Made by a program: the position numbers and the translations under genes. Below are positions 50,311-57,799 of a stretch of DNA of 64,000 nt, one piece after another. The stretch spans positions 1-64,000 of the forward strand of contig NZ_JACONZ010000005.1 of the NCBI RefSeq assembly GCF_014287275.1. Reading direction: 5' to 3'. The notes below the pieces were generated by a model. It was not told where the DNA came from and did not search any database. It saw only the letters and a program-made list of their open reading frames with translations. The stretch is from Anaerofilum hominis (GTDB lineage Bacteria > Bacillota > Clostridia > Oscillospirales > Ruminococcaceae). Positions within the stretch are counted from its first letter, which is position 1. Every line of letters starts with the position of its first letter.

Positions 50311-51153
50311 TTATTTTTTCTCTACATGTACATTGCCGCTGTTCAGGCCCGCAGCGGACGTCTCCAGCGGCAGCCAGCTGAGTACCTGCGGCAGCTGGGC
50401 ATCCCAGAAGTTCCAGTCATGGATGCCCGGCGCCTCCCGGTAGGTCAGCGGTGCGCCCGCCGCCAGCAGCTTGTCGCGGAACGAGCGGTTCGCCTGCAGC
50501 AGTCCGTCCTCCGTGCCACAGGCCATATAGATGCGCGGAAATTCGGCTTTCTTTGCCTTTACCCGCAGCGTCAGTTCTTCCAGTGCCACAGCCGGGTTTT
50601 TGTCCGAAGCTGCGGCCTGCTGCCAATCGCCCAGGCAGGCGTCTTCGCGCATCAGCATCTCCCGCCGGGGGTCTCCGGGCGCAAATTCAAACAGATGCAG
50701 CGCGCTGGACAGCGCCGCGATGCCGCCAAAGGTCTCGGCATATTTCAGCCCGTTGCGCAGCGCACCGAAGCCGCCCATGGACAGGCCCCCGATAAACGTC
50801 TGCTCGCGTCTGCGGGAGAGCGGGAACATCCTGCGGGTCAGCTCTACCAGTTCTTCGCCGATAAAGGCCCCGTAGTCATTGTTGGGCCCCAGCTGATCCA
50901 CATAAAAGGAATTGTCCCCGCTGGGCATGACCACCGCCAGATTCTTTTCTTCCGCCCACATCTGGACGCGGGTATTGCTGACCCAATCGGTATAATTGCC
51001 GAACAGGCCGTGCAGCAGATAAAGGGTGGGGTATCTCTGCTCCGGGCCGTTGACAAAACCGCTGCCGTCCCCCTTGTCCACAGGCAGGATCACCTGCAGC
51101 GGCACGGTCCGCTTTAATGCGTTGGAGACAAAGTTCACCTGGATGAGCGCCAT
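50311..51153 (-). CDS. Esterase D / tributyrin esterase-like alpha/beta hydrolase
   Basis: 280 aa. PTLYLLHGLFGNYTDW (oxyanion region), FIGGLSMGGFGAL with the nucleophile Ser in GLSMG, and APGIHDWNFWDAQL with the catalytic His; an Asp in ACGTEDGLL completes the triad. The family includes S-formylglutathione hydrolases and EstA-type esterases acting on short acyl esters such as acetylated sugars. ATG 51153 with GGGAGGTT upstream; the longer frame adds 70 unsupported residues. No signal peptide. Confidence 0.87.
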   Translation of the reverse strand: MALIQVNFVSNALKRTVPLQVILPVDKGDGSGFVNGPEQRYPTLYLLHGLFGNYTDWVSNTRVQMWAEEKNLAVVMPSGDNSFYVDQLGPNNDYGAFIGEELVELTRRMFPLSRRREQTFIGGLSMGGFGALRNGLKYAETFGGIAALSSALHLFEFAPGDPRREMLMREDACLGDWQQAAASDKNPAVALEELTLRVKAKKAEFPRIYMACGTEDGLLQANRSFRDKLLAAGAPLTYREAPGIHDWNFWDAQLPQVLSWLPLETSAAGLNSGNVHVEKK

Positions 51154-51391
51154 TGATTGTAACCTCCCTGGTCTTGCACTGTTTTTTATTTTTATCTTAT
51201 CCCCTCCGCCGTGTCGGGCGCGGCTCTGCGGGCAAAAAGGTGCGCTGGTTGCTGCGCTGTCTTTTTCTGTCCGTTTGAAACTGCCGGGCGCGGCGGGGAT
51301 CTCTTTCTTCATTGTAGCCGGAAATCCGCATTTGTCCAATACCCGCTTTTTATGTCTCTTCATAGAACAAAGGCATTGCCGCGGCCCAAGC

Positions 51392-51682
51392 GAACGGCTG
51401 CGCCGTTCTCCCCTGCCTGCTCTTTCACTTTTCCCGGCTTCTCATCCCGGTGGGCACAAAAAAACACCCGCCAAAAGGTGGGGTGTTTTTGGTGACCCGA
51501 CCGGGAATCCGGGGCCGGCTGCAGATCTTCTCTTGCGCTTCCGCCTTCCCGGCCGGCCCGCTGAGAACGGCTGCGCCGTTCTCCCTCGCCTGCTCTTCCG
51601 CTTTTCCCGGCTTCTCATCCCGGTGGGCACAAAAAAGCACCCCGCCAAAAGGCGGGGTGTTTTTGGTGACCCGACCGGGAAT
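51392..51682. repeat. 173-bp tandem duplication covering tRNA-Glu 3' end and terminator
   Basis: A segment at 51392-51509 recurs at 51565-51682 (period 173 bp), including GAACGGCTGCGCCGTTC, TTTTCCCGGCTTCTCATCCC, the CACCCCGCC/GGCGGGGTG terminator and the 3' end of tRNA-Glu (GGTGACCCGACCGGGAATC). The left copy therefore holds a truncated tRNA 3' fragment at about 51491-51509 without the rest of the tRNA. Confidence 0.8.
51633..51664 (-). terminator. Terminator of the tRNA-Met/tRNA-Glu transcript
   Basis: CACCCCGCC pairs with GGCGGGGTG; the minus strand continues in a T-run. A near copy at about 51465-51490 belongs to the duplicated segment and may give double termination. Confidence 0.8.
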
Positions 51683-51738
51683 CGAACCCGGGATACCACC
51701 GTGAAAGGGTGGTGTCTTGACCGCTTGACCATCGGGCC
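51664..51738 (-). tRNA. tRNA-Glu (anticodon TTC)
   Basis: 75 nt with encoded CCA. Acceptor GGCCCGA/TCGGGTC, anticodon loop CTTTCAC, T-arm CCGGG-TTCGATT-CCCGG. Reads GAA and GAG. Confidence 0.95.
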
Positions 51739-51821
51739 GTGCAAAGCTTAGGTAAAATCGTAAAGCCTCACACCACCCGCTGCTGCAAGCGGTACCCTAC
51801 TGGTTTACCTAAACTTTGTGC
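51739..51821 (-). repeat. Long inverted repeat filling the spacer between two tRNAs
   Basis: GCAAAGCTTAGGTAAA at the left end pairs with TTTACCTAAACTTTGTGC at the right end (about 16 bp, one or two mismatches), and an inner CCGCT/AGCGG stem lies in the middle. The whole 83-nt spacer can fold into one extended hairpin in the tRNA-Met/tRNA-Glu precursor. Confidence 0.7.
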
Positions 51822-51898
51822 TGGTAGCGGTAGTGGGACTCGAACCTACGACACTTCGGGTATGAACCGAATGCTCTAGCCAACTGAGCTATACCGCC
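51822..51898 (-). tRNA. tRNA-Met (anticodon CAT, elongator type)
   Basis: 77 nt with encoded CCA. Acceptor GGCGGTA/TACCGCT-type pairing, D-arm GCTC...GAGC, anticodon loop TTCATAC. The sequence matches the elongator pattern; the initiator's GGG/CCC anticodon stem is absent. Confidence 0.93.
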
Positions 51899-52068
51899 AT
51901 TTTTGGGCAAGCCATCCTTGAATGGTGCATTTGATATTATATCGGATTCTGGGCGGCTTGTCAACCTTTTTTGGCGGTGCATCGCGGTTTTTTGTCCCTT
52001 TTAGTTTGCCCCTTTTTGCTGAAAAAACCGGACGGGAATTTTCCGTCCGGTTTTCCATGTTTTACCAT

Positions 52069-53361
52069 TTATTTCTTCGGTTCCAGAACAGTTTTGCCTC
52101 CCATATACGGCTGCAGCACCGCGGGGATCTTCACGCTGCCGTCCGCCTGCAGATTGTTTTCCAGCAGGGCGATCAGCATGCGCGGCGGCGCCACGCAGGT
52201 ATTGTTGAGGGTGTGGGCCAGATAGTTCTTGCCGTCCGCCCCCTTGACGCGGATGCGCAGCCTGCGCGCCTGGGCGTCCCCCAGGTTGGAGCAGCTGCAG
52301 ACCTCGAAATATTTCTTCTGCCGGGGGCTCCAGGCCTCGATGTCGCAGCTTTTGACCTTCAGGTCCGCCAGGTCGCCGCTGCAGCACTCCAGCTGGCGCA
52401 CCGGGATATCCAGGCTGCGGAACAGTTCCACGCTGTTTTTCCACAGTTTTTCATACCAGTCCATGCTCTCTTCGGGCTTGCAGACCACGATCATCTCCTG
52501 CTTTTCAAACTGATGGATGCGGTAGACGCCCCTTTCCTCGATGCCGTGGCTGCCCTTTTCCTTGCGGAAGCAGGGGCTGTAGCTGGTCAGCGTCTGGGGC
52601 AGCTGATCCTCCGGGATGATCTGGTCGACAAAACGGCCGATCATGGTGTGCTCGGAAGTACCGATGAGATACAGGTCCTCCCCCTCGATCTTGTACATCA
52701 TGGCGTCCATCTCAGGAAAGCTCATTACCCCCTGTACCACCGAGCCGTGCATCATAAAGGGCGGGATCACATAGGTAAATCCCTTTTTGTCGATCATAAA
52801 ATCGCGGGCATAGGCCAGTACCGCTTCGTGCAGGCGCGCGATATCCCCCATCAGATAATAAAAGCCGTTGCCCGCCACGCGGCGCGCGCTGTCCAGGTCA
52901 ATGCCGTCAAAGCGCTCCATGATCTCGGTGTGGTAAGGGACCTCAAAATCCGGCACCGCGGGCTCGCCGAACCGCTGTACCTCCACATTATGGCTGTCGT
53001 CCGGGCCGATGGGCACGCTGGGGTCGATGATGTTGGGGATGTTCATCATGATGCCGCGCACTTTCTCGTCCAGCTCCGCCTCGCGGGCTTCCAGCTCTTT
53101 CAGCCGGTCCGCCTGCTGTGCCACCTGGGCTTTCACCTGCTCGGCTTCTTCGCGTTTGCCCTGGGCCATCAGGCCGCCGATGGTCTTGGACAGCCGGTTG
53201 CGCTCCGCGCGCAGCGCCTCCGCCTCGGTGATGGTCCTGCGGTTCTCCACATCCAGCGCGATGACCTCGTCCACCAACGGCAGCTTTTGGTCCTGAAATT
53301 TCTTTTTGATGTTTTCTTTGACGGCTTCGGGGTTCTCCCGCACAAATTTGATGTCCAGCAT
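52069..53361 (-). CDS. serS: Seryl-tRNA synthetase
   Basis: 430 aa class II synthetase. N-terminal coiled-coil arm (residues about 27-105) that grips the long arm of tRNA-Ser; catalytic motifs LIGTSEHTMIGRF, CFRKEKGSHGIEERGVYRIHQFEKQEM and KYFEVCSCSNLGDAQARRLRIR. Its ATG shares one base with the parB stop (TAATG), so it is coupled to the chromosome segregation genes. No T-box was seen upstream. Confidence 0.95.
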   Translation of the reverse strand: MLDIKFVRENPEAVKENIKKKFQDQKLPLVDEVIALDVENRRTITEAEALRAERNRLSKTIGGLMAQGKREEAEQVKAQVAQQADRLKELEAREAELDEKVRGIMMNIPNIIDPSVPIGPDDSHNVEVQRFGEPAVPDFEVPYHTEIMERFDGIDLDSARRVAGNGFYYLMGDIARLHEAVLAYARDFMIDKKGFTYVIPPFMMHGSVVQGVMSFPEMDAMMYKIEGEDLYLIGTSEHTMIGRFVDQIIPEDQLPQTLTSYSPCFRKEKGSHGIEERGVYRIHQFEKQEMIVVCKPEESMDWYEKLWKNSVELFRSLDIPVRQLECCSGDLADLKVKSCDIEAWSPRQKKYFEVCSCSNLGDAQARRLRIRVKGADGKNYLAHTLNNTCVAPPRMLIALLENNLQADGSVKIPAVLQPYMGGKTVLEPKK

Positions 53362-54227
53362 TATTTTCCGTTCTCCTTCTCATATTTTCCCAGCAGATTG
53401 GCAAACGCCTTCAGCTGCTCATCACTGTAAAAATGCACCTGCAGGGTGCCTTTTCCCTCTTTGTAGGTCACCCCTACCTCAGTGCCCAGCACCTCCTGCA
53501 GTGAGAGCTCCACCTCGCAGGGCAGGGCGGGACGCGGGCGGGCGCGGCGCTCCTTTTTTGGCCGGGCCATTTTTTTGCACAGCGCTTCGGCCTGGCGCAC
53601 GTTCAAATTCTGGCTCACGATCAGTCTGGCCGCATCGGTGCGCGCTTCATCCCCTTCTACCGTCAGCACCGCCCGCGCGTGTCCGGCGCTGAGCGCGCCC
53701 TGCCGCAGCAGATGCAGCACTCCCTCCGGCAAGGCCAGCAGGCGCAGGGCATTGGCCACCGCGGGACGGCTTTTGGATACCTTTGCGGCCGCCTGCTCCT
53801 GTGTCAGGCTGCAGGTCTCGATCAGCTGCTGATAGCCGAAAGCCTCCTCCACCGGGTTCAGGTTTTCCCGCTGCAGGTTTTCGATCAGCGCCAGTTCCAT
53901 CGCGTCCTCATCGCTGACCTCTTTGATGACCGCGGGTATCTCGGTGAGGCCCGCTTCCCTCGCCGCCCGCCAGCGGCGCTCCCCTGCAATGATCTGATAT
54001 CCGCCCGCAGGGTTTGGCCGCACCGCGATCGGCTGCAGCACCCCGTGAAGCCGGATCGACTCCGCCAGTTCGGACAGGCTTTCAGGCTCAAAATGCTTGC
54101 GCGGTTGGTTTTTGTCCGGTTCTATCTCCGCAAGCGGCAGGCTGGTGGGTTTGCTCCCCTGCCCTGCCGCCGACTCGGCAAAAAGGGAATCCAGTCCCCT
54201 GCCGAGCCCTCCTTTTTTTGCCGCCAT
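53361..54227 (-). CDS. parB: Chromosome-partitioning protein ParB (Spo0J)
   Basis: 288 aa CTP-dependent DNA clamp loading at parS. KKGGLGRGLDSLF start, LPLAEIEPDKNQPRKHF, the CTP-binding box GERRWRAAREAGLTEIPAVI, ENLQRENLNPVEEA, a helix-turn-helix around LTQEQAAAKVSKSRPAVANALRLL, and a C-terminal dimer domain. ATG 54227 has AAGGAGG 7 nt upstream; an in-frame ATG at 54233 overlaps that site. A 257-bp gap without a gene separates it from parA. Confidence 0.95.
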   Translation of the reverse strand: MAAKKGGLGRGLDSLFAESAAGQGSKPTSLPLAEIEPDKNQPRKHFEPESLSELAESIRLHGVLQPIAVRPNPAGGYQIIAGERRWRAAREAGLTEIPAVIKEVSDEDAMELALIENLQRENLNPVEEAFGYQQLIETCSLTQEQAAAKVSKSRPAVANALRLLALPEGVLHLLRQGALSAGHARAVLTVEGDEARTDAARLIVSQNLNVRQAEALCKKMARPKKERRARPRPALPCEVELSLQEVLGTEVGVTYKEGKGTLQVHFYSDEQLKAFANLLGKYEKENGK

Positions 54228-54484
54228 GGGCATCCTCCTTGTGTGGGCCGCGGACCGGCGGCCCGCGCGTCTTTTTTTGTATGGTGCGATCTTGTTTGCC
54301 TTTTTCTCAAAAGCCGCCGCCTGCTTTTTCGCCGGCCGTCTGCTGCGGCCGTCCGCGTCTTTTGGGACAGGATCACGTTTCTTTTGCAGCGCTGCCGCTG
54401 CAGCCGGGCCCTGCAGGCCCGCGCGCGGCGTCTGGTCCCGTTCTCACGGCTGCTCAGCCCGGGCTGTAAAAGGCCTTTTTCCGT

Positions 54485-55258
54485 TTATGCGTCGGCACCG
54501 CGGTTATTTGCCAATAATTCCATCGCCAGATCGCGATAGGCCGCCGCCCCCTTTGACGCGGGGTCGTAATAATTCACCGGCGCCCCGAAACTCGGCGCTT
54601 CCGACAGGCGCACATTGCGCGGCACCACCGTTTTATAGACCTTGTTGGGGAAATATTTTTTGACCTCCGCCACCACCTGCAGGGTCAGGTTCAGCCGCCC
54701 GTCATACATGGTGAGCAGCACGCCTTCGATCTCCAGATAGCGGTTGTACATGTTTTTGACCGTGCGCACCGTGCTCATCAGCTCGGACAATCCCTCCAGT
54801 GCAAAAAACTCGCACTGGATGGGCACCAAAACGGTGTCACAGGCGCAAAGCCCGTTCAGCGTGAGCAGATCCAGCGACGGGGGACAATCGATAAAGATAA
54901 AGTCATACTGTTTGGCCAGCGGCGCGATGCCCTCGCGCAGCCGTGATTCCCTGCGGTCCAGCGCCACCAGCTCGATCCCCGCGCCGGACAGCTGGATGTT
55001 GGAGGGGATCAGGTCCACTTTATATTTGGTATGAAGCACGCATTCCTGCGGCTCCCCCTCCCCGATCAGCAGCTGATAAACGCTGTTTTTTACACTGCGC
55101 TTGGCGACGCCATACCCGCTGGTGCTGTTGCCCTGCGGGTCCAGGTCTACCAGCAGCACCCGTTTGCCTGCCGCAGCCACCGCCGAGGCGAGATTGACCG
55201 CCGTCGTGGTCTTGCCGACCCCGCCTTTTTGGTTTGCAATGGCAATGACTTTACTCAC
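54485..55258 (-). CDS. parA: Chromosome-partitioning ATPase ParA (Soj)
   Basis: 257 aa. Deviant Walker A NQKGGVGKTTTAVNLASA, Walker B FIFIDCPPSLDLLTLNGL. GTG start at 55258 with AGGAG about 9 nt upstream; the apparent ATG just before it reads into a stop after three codons. Works with ParB and parS in origin segregation and in control of DnaA. Confidence 0.95.
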   Translation of the reverse strand: MSKVIAIANQKGGVGKTTTAVNLASAVAAAGKRVLLVDLDPQGNSTSGYGVAKRSVKNSVYQLLIGEGEPQECVLHTKYKVDLIPSNIQLSGAGIELVALDRRESRLREGIAPLAKQYDFIFIDCPPSLDLLTLNGLCACDTVLVPIQCEFFALEGLSELMSTVRTVKNMYNRYLEIEGVLLTMYDGRLNLTLQVVAEVKKYFPNKVYKTVVPRNVRLSEAPSFGAPVNYYDPASKGAAAYRDLAMELLANNRGADA

Positions 55259-55262
55259 TCAT

Positions 55263-55301
55263 ATCAACTCCTGTGCTGTTTATTATAGCACAGGAGTTGA
55301 T
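55263..55301 (-). promoter_or_regulatory. Perfect 15-bp inverted repeat enclosing the parA -10 and ribosome binding site
   Basis: ATCAACTCCTGTGCT (55263-55277) and AGCACAGGAGTTGAT (55287-55301) are perfect complements around a 9-nt centre. On the minus strand TATAAT (55282-55287) lies across the centre, and the arm next to the gene contains the AGGAG ribosome binding site of parA. The -35 is weak (TTTTCC at 55305-55310). As DNA it could be an operator; as RNA from an upstream start it would hide the ribosome binding site. Confidence 0.7.
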
Positions 55302-55352
55302 GCAGGAAAACCCATTTCAGCCAATGTTTCCGTTTTCTTCTCTTCAACAACG

Positions 55353-55368
55353 TGTTTCACGTGAAACA
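55353..55368. other. parS site (perfect)
   Basis: TGTTTCACGTGAAACA, the 16-bp perfect palindrome bound by ParB, lies about 95 bp upstream of parA. Confidence 0.95.
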
Positions 55369-55539
55369 GGCTGCTTTTAGAATGTCCTGTTTTTGGATAT
55401 CGCAATCTTTTTTTATTTGGAGACCGCAAAATTTTTTTGAGGTCATCGCGGCCGGCCGTTTGCAGAGAGAAGCGGCACTCCTAAACAATAAAACAGAGAA
55501 TAGATACTATGACTGCCGCGCGCTGAAAAGGGTCTGTCT

Positions 55540-55740
55540 CCCAGGGTGTCTCTCCTTTTTCTGCCATGTTCCTACCCTGTTGCTGCAGTGTCTCTCACCC
55601 CGTCTTGCCCTTACGCTGCCTTATCTCCACCCTATCCCTGTTCTTCCCCTCTCCGGCCCTATCCTTGTCTCGCCCTATCTTGTCCCGCCCTGTCCTTGCC
55701 CTGCCCTGTTGTTGCTTTATTCCTGCTTTGCTCTGCGTTT
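55540..55740. repeat. Purine/pyrimidine-skewed low-complexity tract
   Basis: About 200 bp very rich in C and T on the plus strand, built from degenerate short units such as CCCTGTCCTTG, CTATCTTGTCC and CCTATCCTTG about 10 bp apart. A frame through it gives only Pro/Leu/Cys-rich low-complexity sequence, so I call it noncoding. Lies between the two parS sites. Nothing else was seen in 55370-56010. Confidence 0.6.
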
Positions 55741-56020
55741 TCCAGCGTTGACGGCCCTGAGACTGATAAACAGCATCTTGTACTGGCTCACTTCACAATA
55801 AAGCCGCAGTCCTTTGCGTGGGGGCTGCCGTCAAACTCCCCTCTGCGGTCCGCTCCGGACACAAGATGCAGAGCCTTTTCTCTCCTGCCCGGAAAAACTT
55901 TTACGCGAAATTCCCTCTAGGCTTCCCATCTGGTCTTTCGCTTTTGCCTGTCCGCTCTCCCCTCTTGTTCTCATGGCGTTGATCTCTCTCCCGCCGCCTT
56001 TTCCTCTGCTTCCACCCAAA

Positions 56021-56036
56021 AGTTTCACGTGAAACT
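56021..56036. other. Second parS-type site
   Basis: AGTTTCACGTGAAACT carries the parS core GTTTCACGTGAAAC with different outer bases. It lies about 80 bp downstream of the noc stop codon. Confidence 0.8.
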
Positions 56037-56061
56037 TTTTCCAGAAGGCCCCCCTCTATAG

Positions 56062-56097
56062 AAAAAGCGGCAGAGAAAAATTTCTCTGCCGCCTTTT
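56062..56097 (-). terminator. Terminator of noc
   Basis: GGCGGCAGAGAAA pairs with TTTCTCTGCCGC on the minus strand, with T-rich flanks. Confidence 0.8.
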
Positions 56098-56113
56098 CTG
56101 CAAACAATATATT

Positions 56114-56920
56114 TTAGTGAAGAGTTGCCTTATTTGTTGGGATCCGCACCACGTACTGGATATAGTCCCCTGTTTCGCTGCGCTCCATGCTGGCCGGTAT
56201 CCCGGAGCTTTTCATCATATCCACCGCCCGGTTGACCGTGTTGACAAAAATGCGCACATCCCGCACCATGCCGCGGCGCTTGGGTTTGGAGCGTTTTTCT
56301 TTTCCTATCCGCTCCACCAGGCGCTCGGTCTCGCTCACAGTCAGTTTTTCGGCGCGGATCTTTTCCACGGCTTCCAACTGCTGGGCGCAGGTCTCCAGCC
56401 GCAGCAGCGCCCGCACATGGCGTTCTGTGAGTTCCGCTTCTTCCGCAGCCCGGCGCACCTCCGGCGCCACCGCCAGCAGCCGCAGCTTATTTGCCAGCGC
56501 GCTTTGTGAAAGGCCCAGGCGCTTGGCCCCGTCGGTCTGGGTACAGTTCCAAAGAGTAAGCAGCTGGCGCAGCGCCTCCGCCTCTTCAAAGGGGCCCAGC
56601 TGCTGGCGCTGGAGGTTTTCTTCCAGCGAGAGCACCGCTGCTTGTCCATCCTCATAGTCCGTCAGGATGGCGGGCACCTTCTCCATGCCGAGCATCCGCG
56701 CAGCCCGCACCCGCCGCTCGCCTGCCACCAGGGCATATCGGTTTTTGCCCAACTGCTGCAGGGTCACCGGCTGCAGCATGCCATTTTCCCGGATACTGGC
56801 CGCCAACGCCTGCATCTCCCGCGGGTCAAACCGGCGGCGCGCCTGCCAGGGGGACGGCTCGATCTGCTCCAGCGGCACCAGCACCACCTGCCCCGTCACC
56901 TGCAATCTGGATAAAAACAT
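56114..56920 (-). CDS. noc: ParB-family nucleoid occlusion-like protein
   Basis: 268 aa ParB paralogue. VPLEQIEPSPWQARRRFDPREMQALAASIRENGMLQPVTL, CTP box VAGERRVRAARMLGMEKVPAIL, SLEENLQRQQLGPFEEAEAL and a helix-turn-helix at TDGAKRLGLSQSALANKLRLLAV. Position between rsmG and parA is where Bacillus noc lies. It could be a second ParB instead: Noc boxes (ATTTCCCGGGAAAT) were not noticed here. ATG 56920 has a modest GGGCGGG site; the longer frame adds 47 unrelated residues. Confidence 0.82.
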   Translation of the reverse strand: MFLSRLQVTGQVVLVPLEQIEPSPWQARRRFDPREMQALAASIRENGMLQPVTLQQLGKNRYALVAGERRVRAARMLGMEKVPAILTDYEDGQAAVLSLEENLQRQQLGPFEEAEALRQLLTLWNCTQTDGAKRLGLSQSALANKLRLLAVAPEVRRAAEEAELTERHVRALLRLETCAQQLEAVEKIRAEKLTVSETERLVERIGKEKRSKPKRRGMVRDVRIFVNTVNRAVDMMKSSGIPASMERSETGDYIQYVVRIPTNKATLH

Positions 56921-56981
56921 GGCTTGTCCCGCCCTTTCTCCCCGGCCGTCGGTTTTGCCTTTCACCCTCCCGGCCCGGGCC

Positions 56982-57036
56982 AAAAAAATCCTGTAACCGC
57001 CCCGAAGCTTTCGCTTTCCGGGAACAGTTACAGGAT
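56982..57036 (-). terminator. Terminator of the yidC-rsmG gene set
   Basis: ATCCTGTAAC (56988-56997) pairs with GTTACAGGAT (57027-57036), with an inner CCCGAA.../...CCGGG stem, followed on the minus strand by a seven-T run. Confidence 0.8.
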
Positions 57037-57094
57037 AACACAAAAGAATCTTAATTTCCATATATTTCCATTTACATGCTTCGACACCCCGCCG

Positions 57095-57799
57095 TCATTT
57101 CAGCGGGGATTTTGCGATTTTACCGCCGTTTCTGGGATATACCGTCGGGGTTTGCGATATTTTTTTAATGACGATGATGCCCCTTTCGTCACCAGCGGGC
57201 AGAGAGAAACGCCGCAGCTCCACCACCTGGCCGCCCAGTTTCTGGATCGCGGGCCGCGCCTCCTCCAGCTCTTCGGCGGCGGACTCCGCCTTCATGGCCA
57301 GAAAATATCCTCCCACCTTTACCAGCGGCAGACAATATTCCGACAGCTTGTCAAGGCGCGCCACCGCGCGGGCGGTGGCGGTGTCAAAGGTCTCCCGCCA
57401 CTGCTTCCGAGCCGCCTCTTCGGCGCGCTCTTTCAAAAACTCCGCCTCCACGCCCAGCTGCCCACAGGCCCAGCGCAAAAAATCCAGCCGCTTGCCGGTG
57501 GGCTCCAGCAGCGTCAGCTGCAGCCCAGGGCAATAGATCTTTGCCACCACCCCGGGAAAGCCCGCCCCGGTGCCCACGTCCACCAGACGGCCCTGCACCT
57601 CCGGCTGGGCCGCCAGCAGCAGGGAATCGATAAAATGCTTTTCCTCGATCCCCTCCGCGTCGGTGATCGCGGTCAGGTTGACCTTTTCATTGTATTCCAC
57701 CAGCAATGCGGCGTACCGATCCAGCAGGGCGGCCTGCGCTTCCGTCACAGGCACTTTGCAGCCGGCGGCCTTTGCGGCAAAACGTTTTGTGTCGATCAT
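57095..57799 (-). CDS. rsmG: 16S rRNA (guanine-527-N7) methyltransferase
   Basis: 234 aa. SAM-binding LVDVGTGAGFPGVVAKIYCP, LDFLRWACGQLGVEAEF, and ATARAVARLDKLSEYCLPLVKVGGYFLAMK. Loss of RsmG gives low-level streptomycin resistance in other bacteria. Its ATG overlaps the mnmG stop by 4 nt. Confidence 0.94.
   Translation of the reverse strand: MIDTKRFAAKAAGCKVPVTEAQAALLDRYAALLVEYNEKVNLTAITDAEGIEEKHFIDSLLLAAQPEVQGRLVDVGTGAGFPGVVAKIYCPGLQLTLLEPTGKRLDFLRWACGQLGVEAEFLKERAEEAARKQWRETFDTATARAVARLDKLSEYCLPLVKVGGYFLAMKAESAAEELEEARPAIQKLGGQVVELRRFSLPAGDERGIIVIKKISQTPTVYPRNGGKIAKSPLK

Noticed and set aside
55352..55801. 149-codon Pro/Leu/Cys-rich frame
   Set aside because: Lies in a low-complexity pyrimidine tract, begins inside the parS region and has no ribosome binding site or homology.
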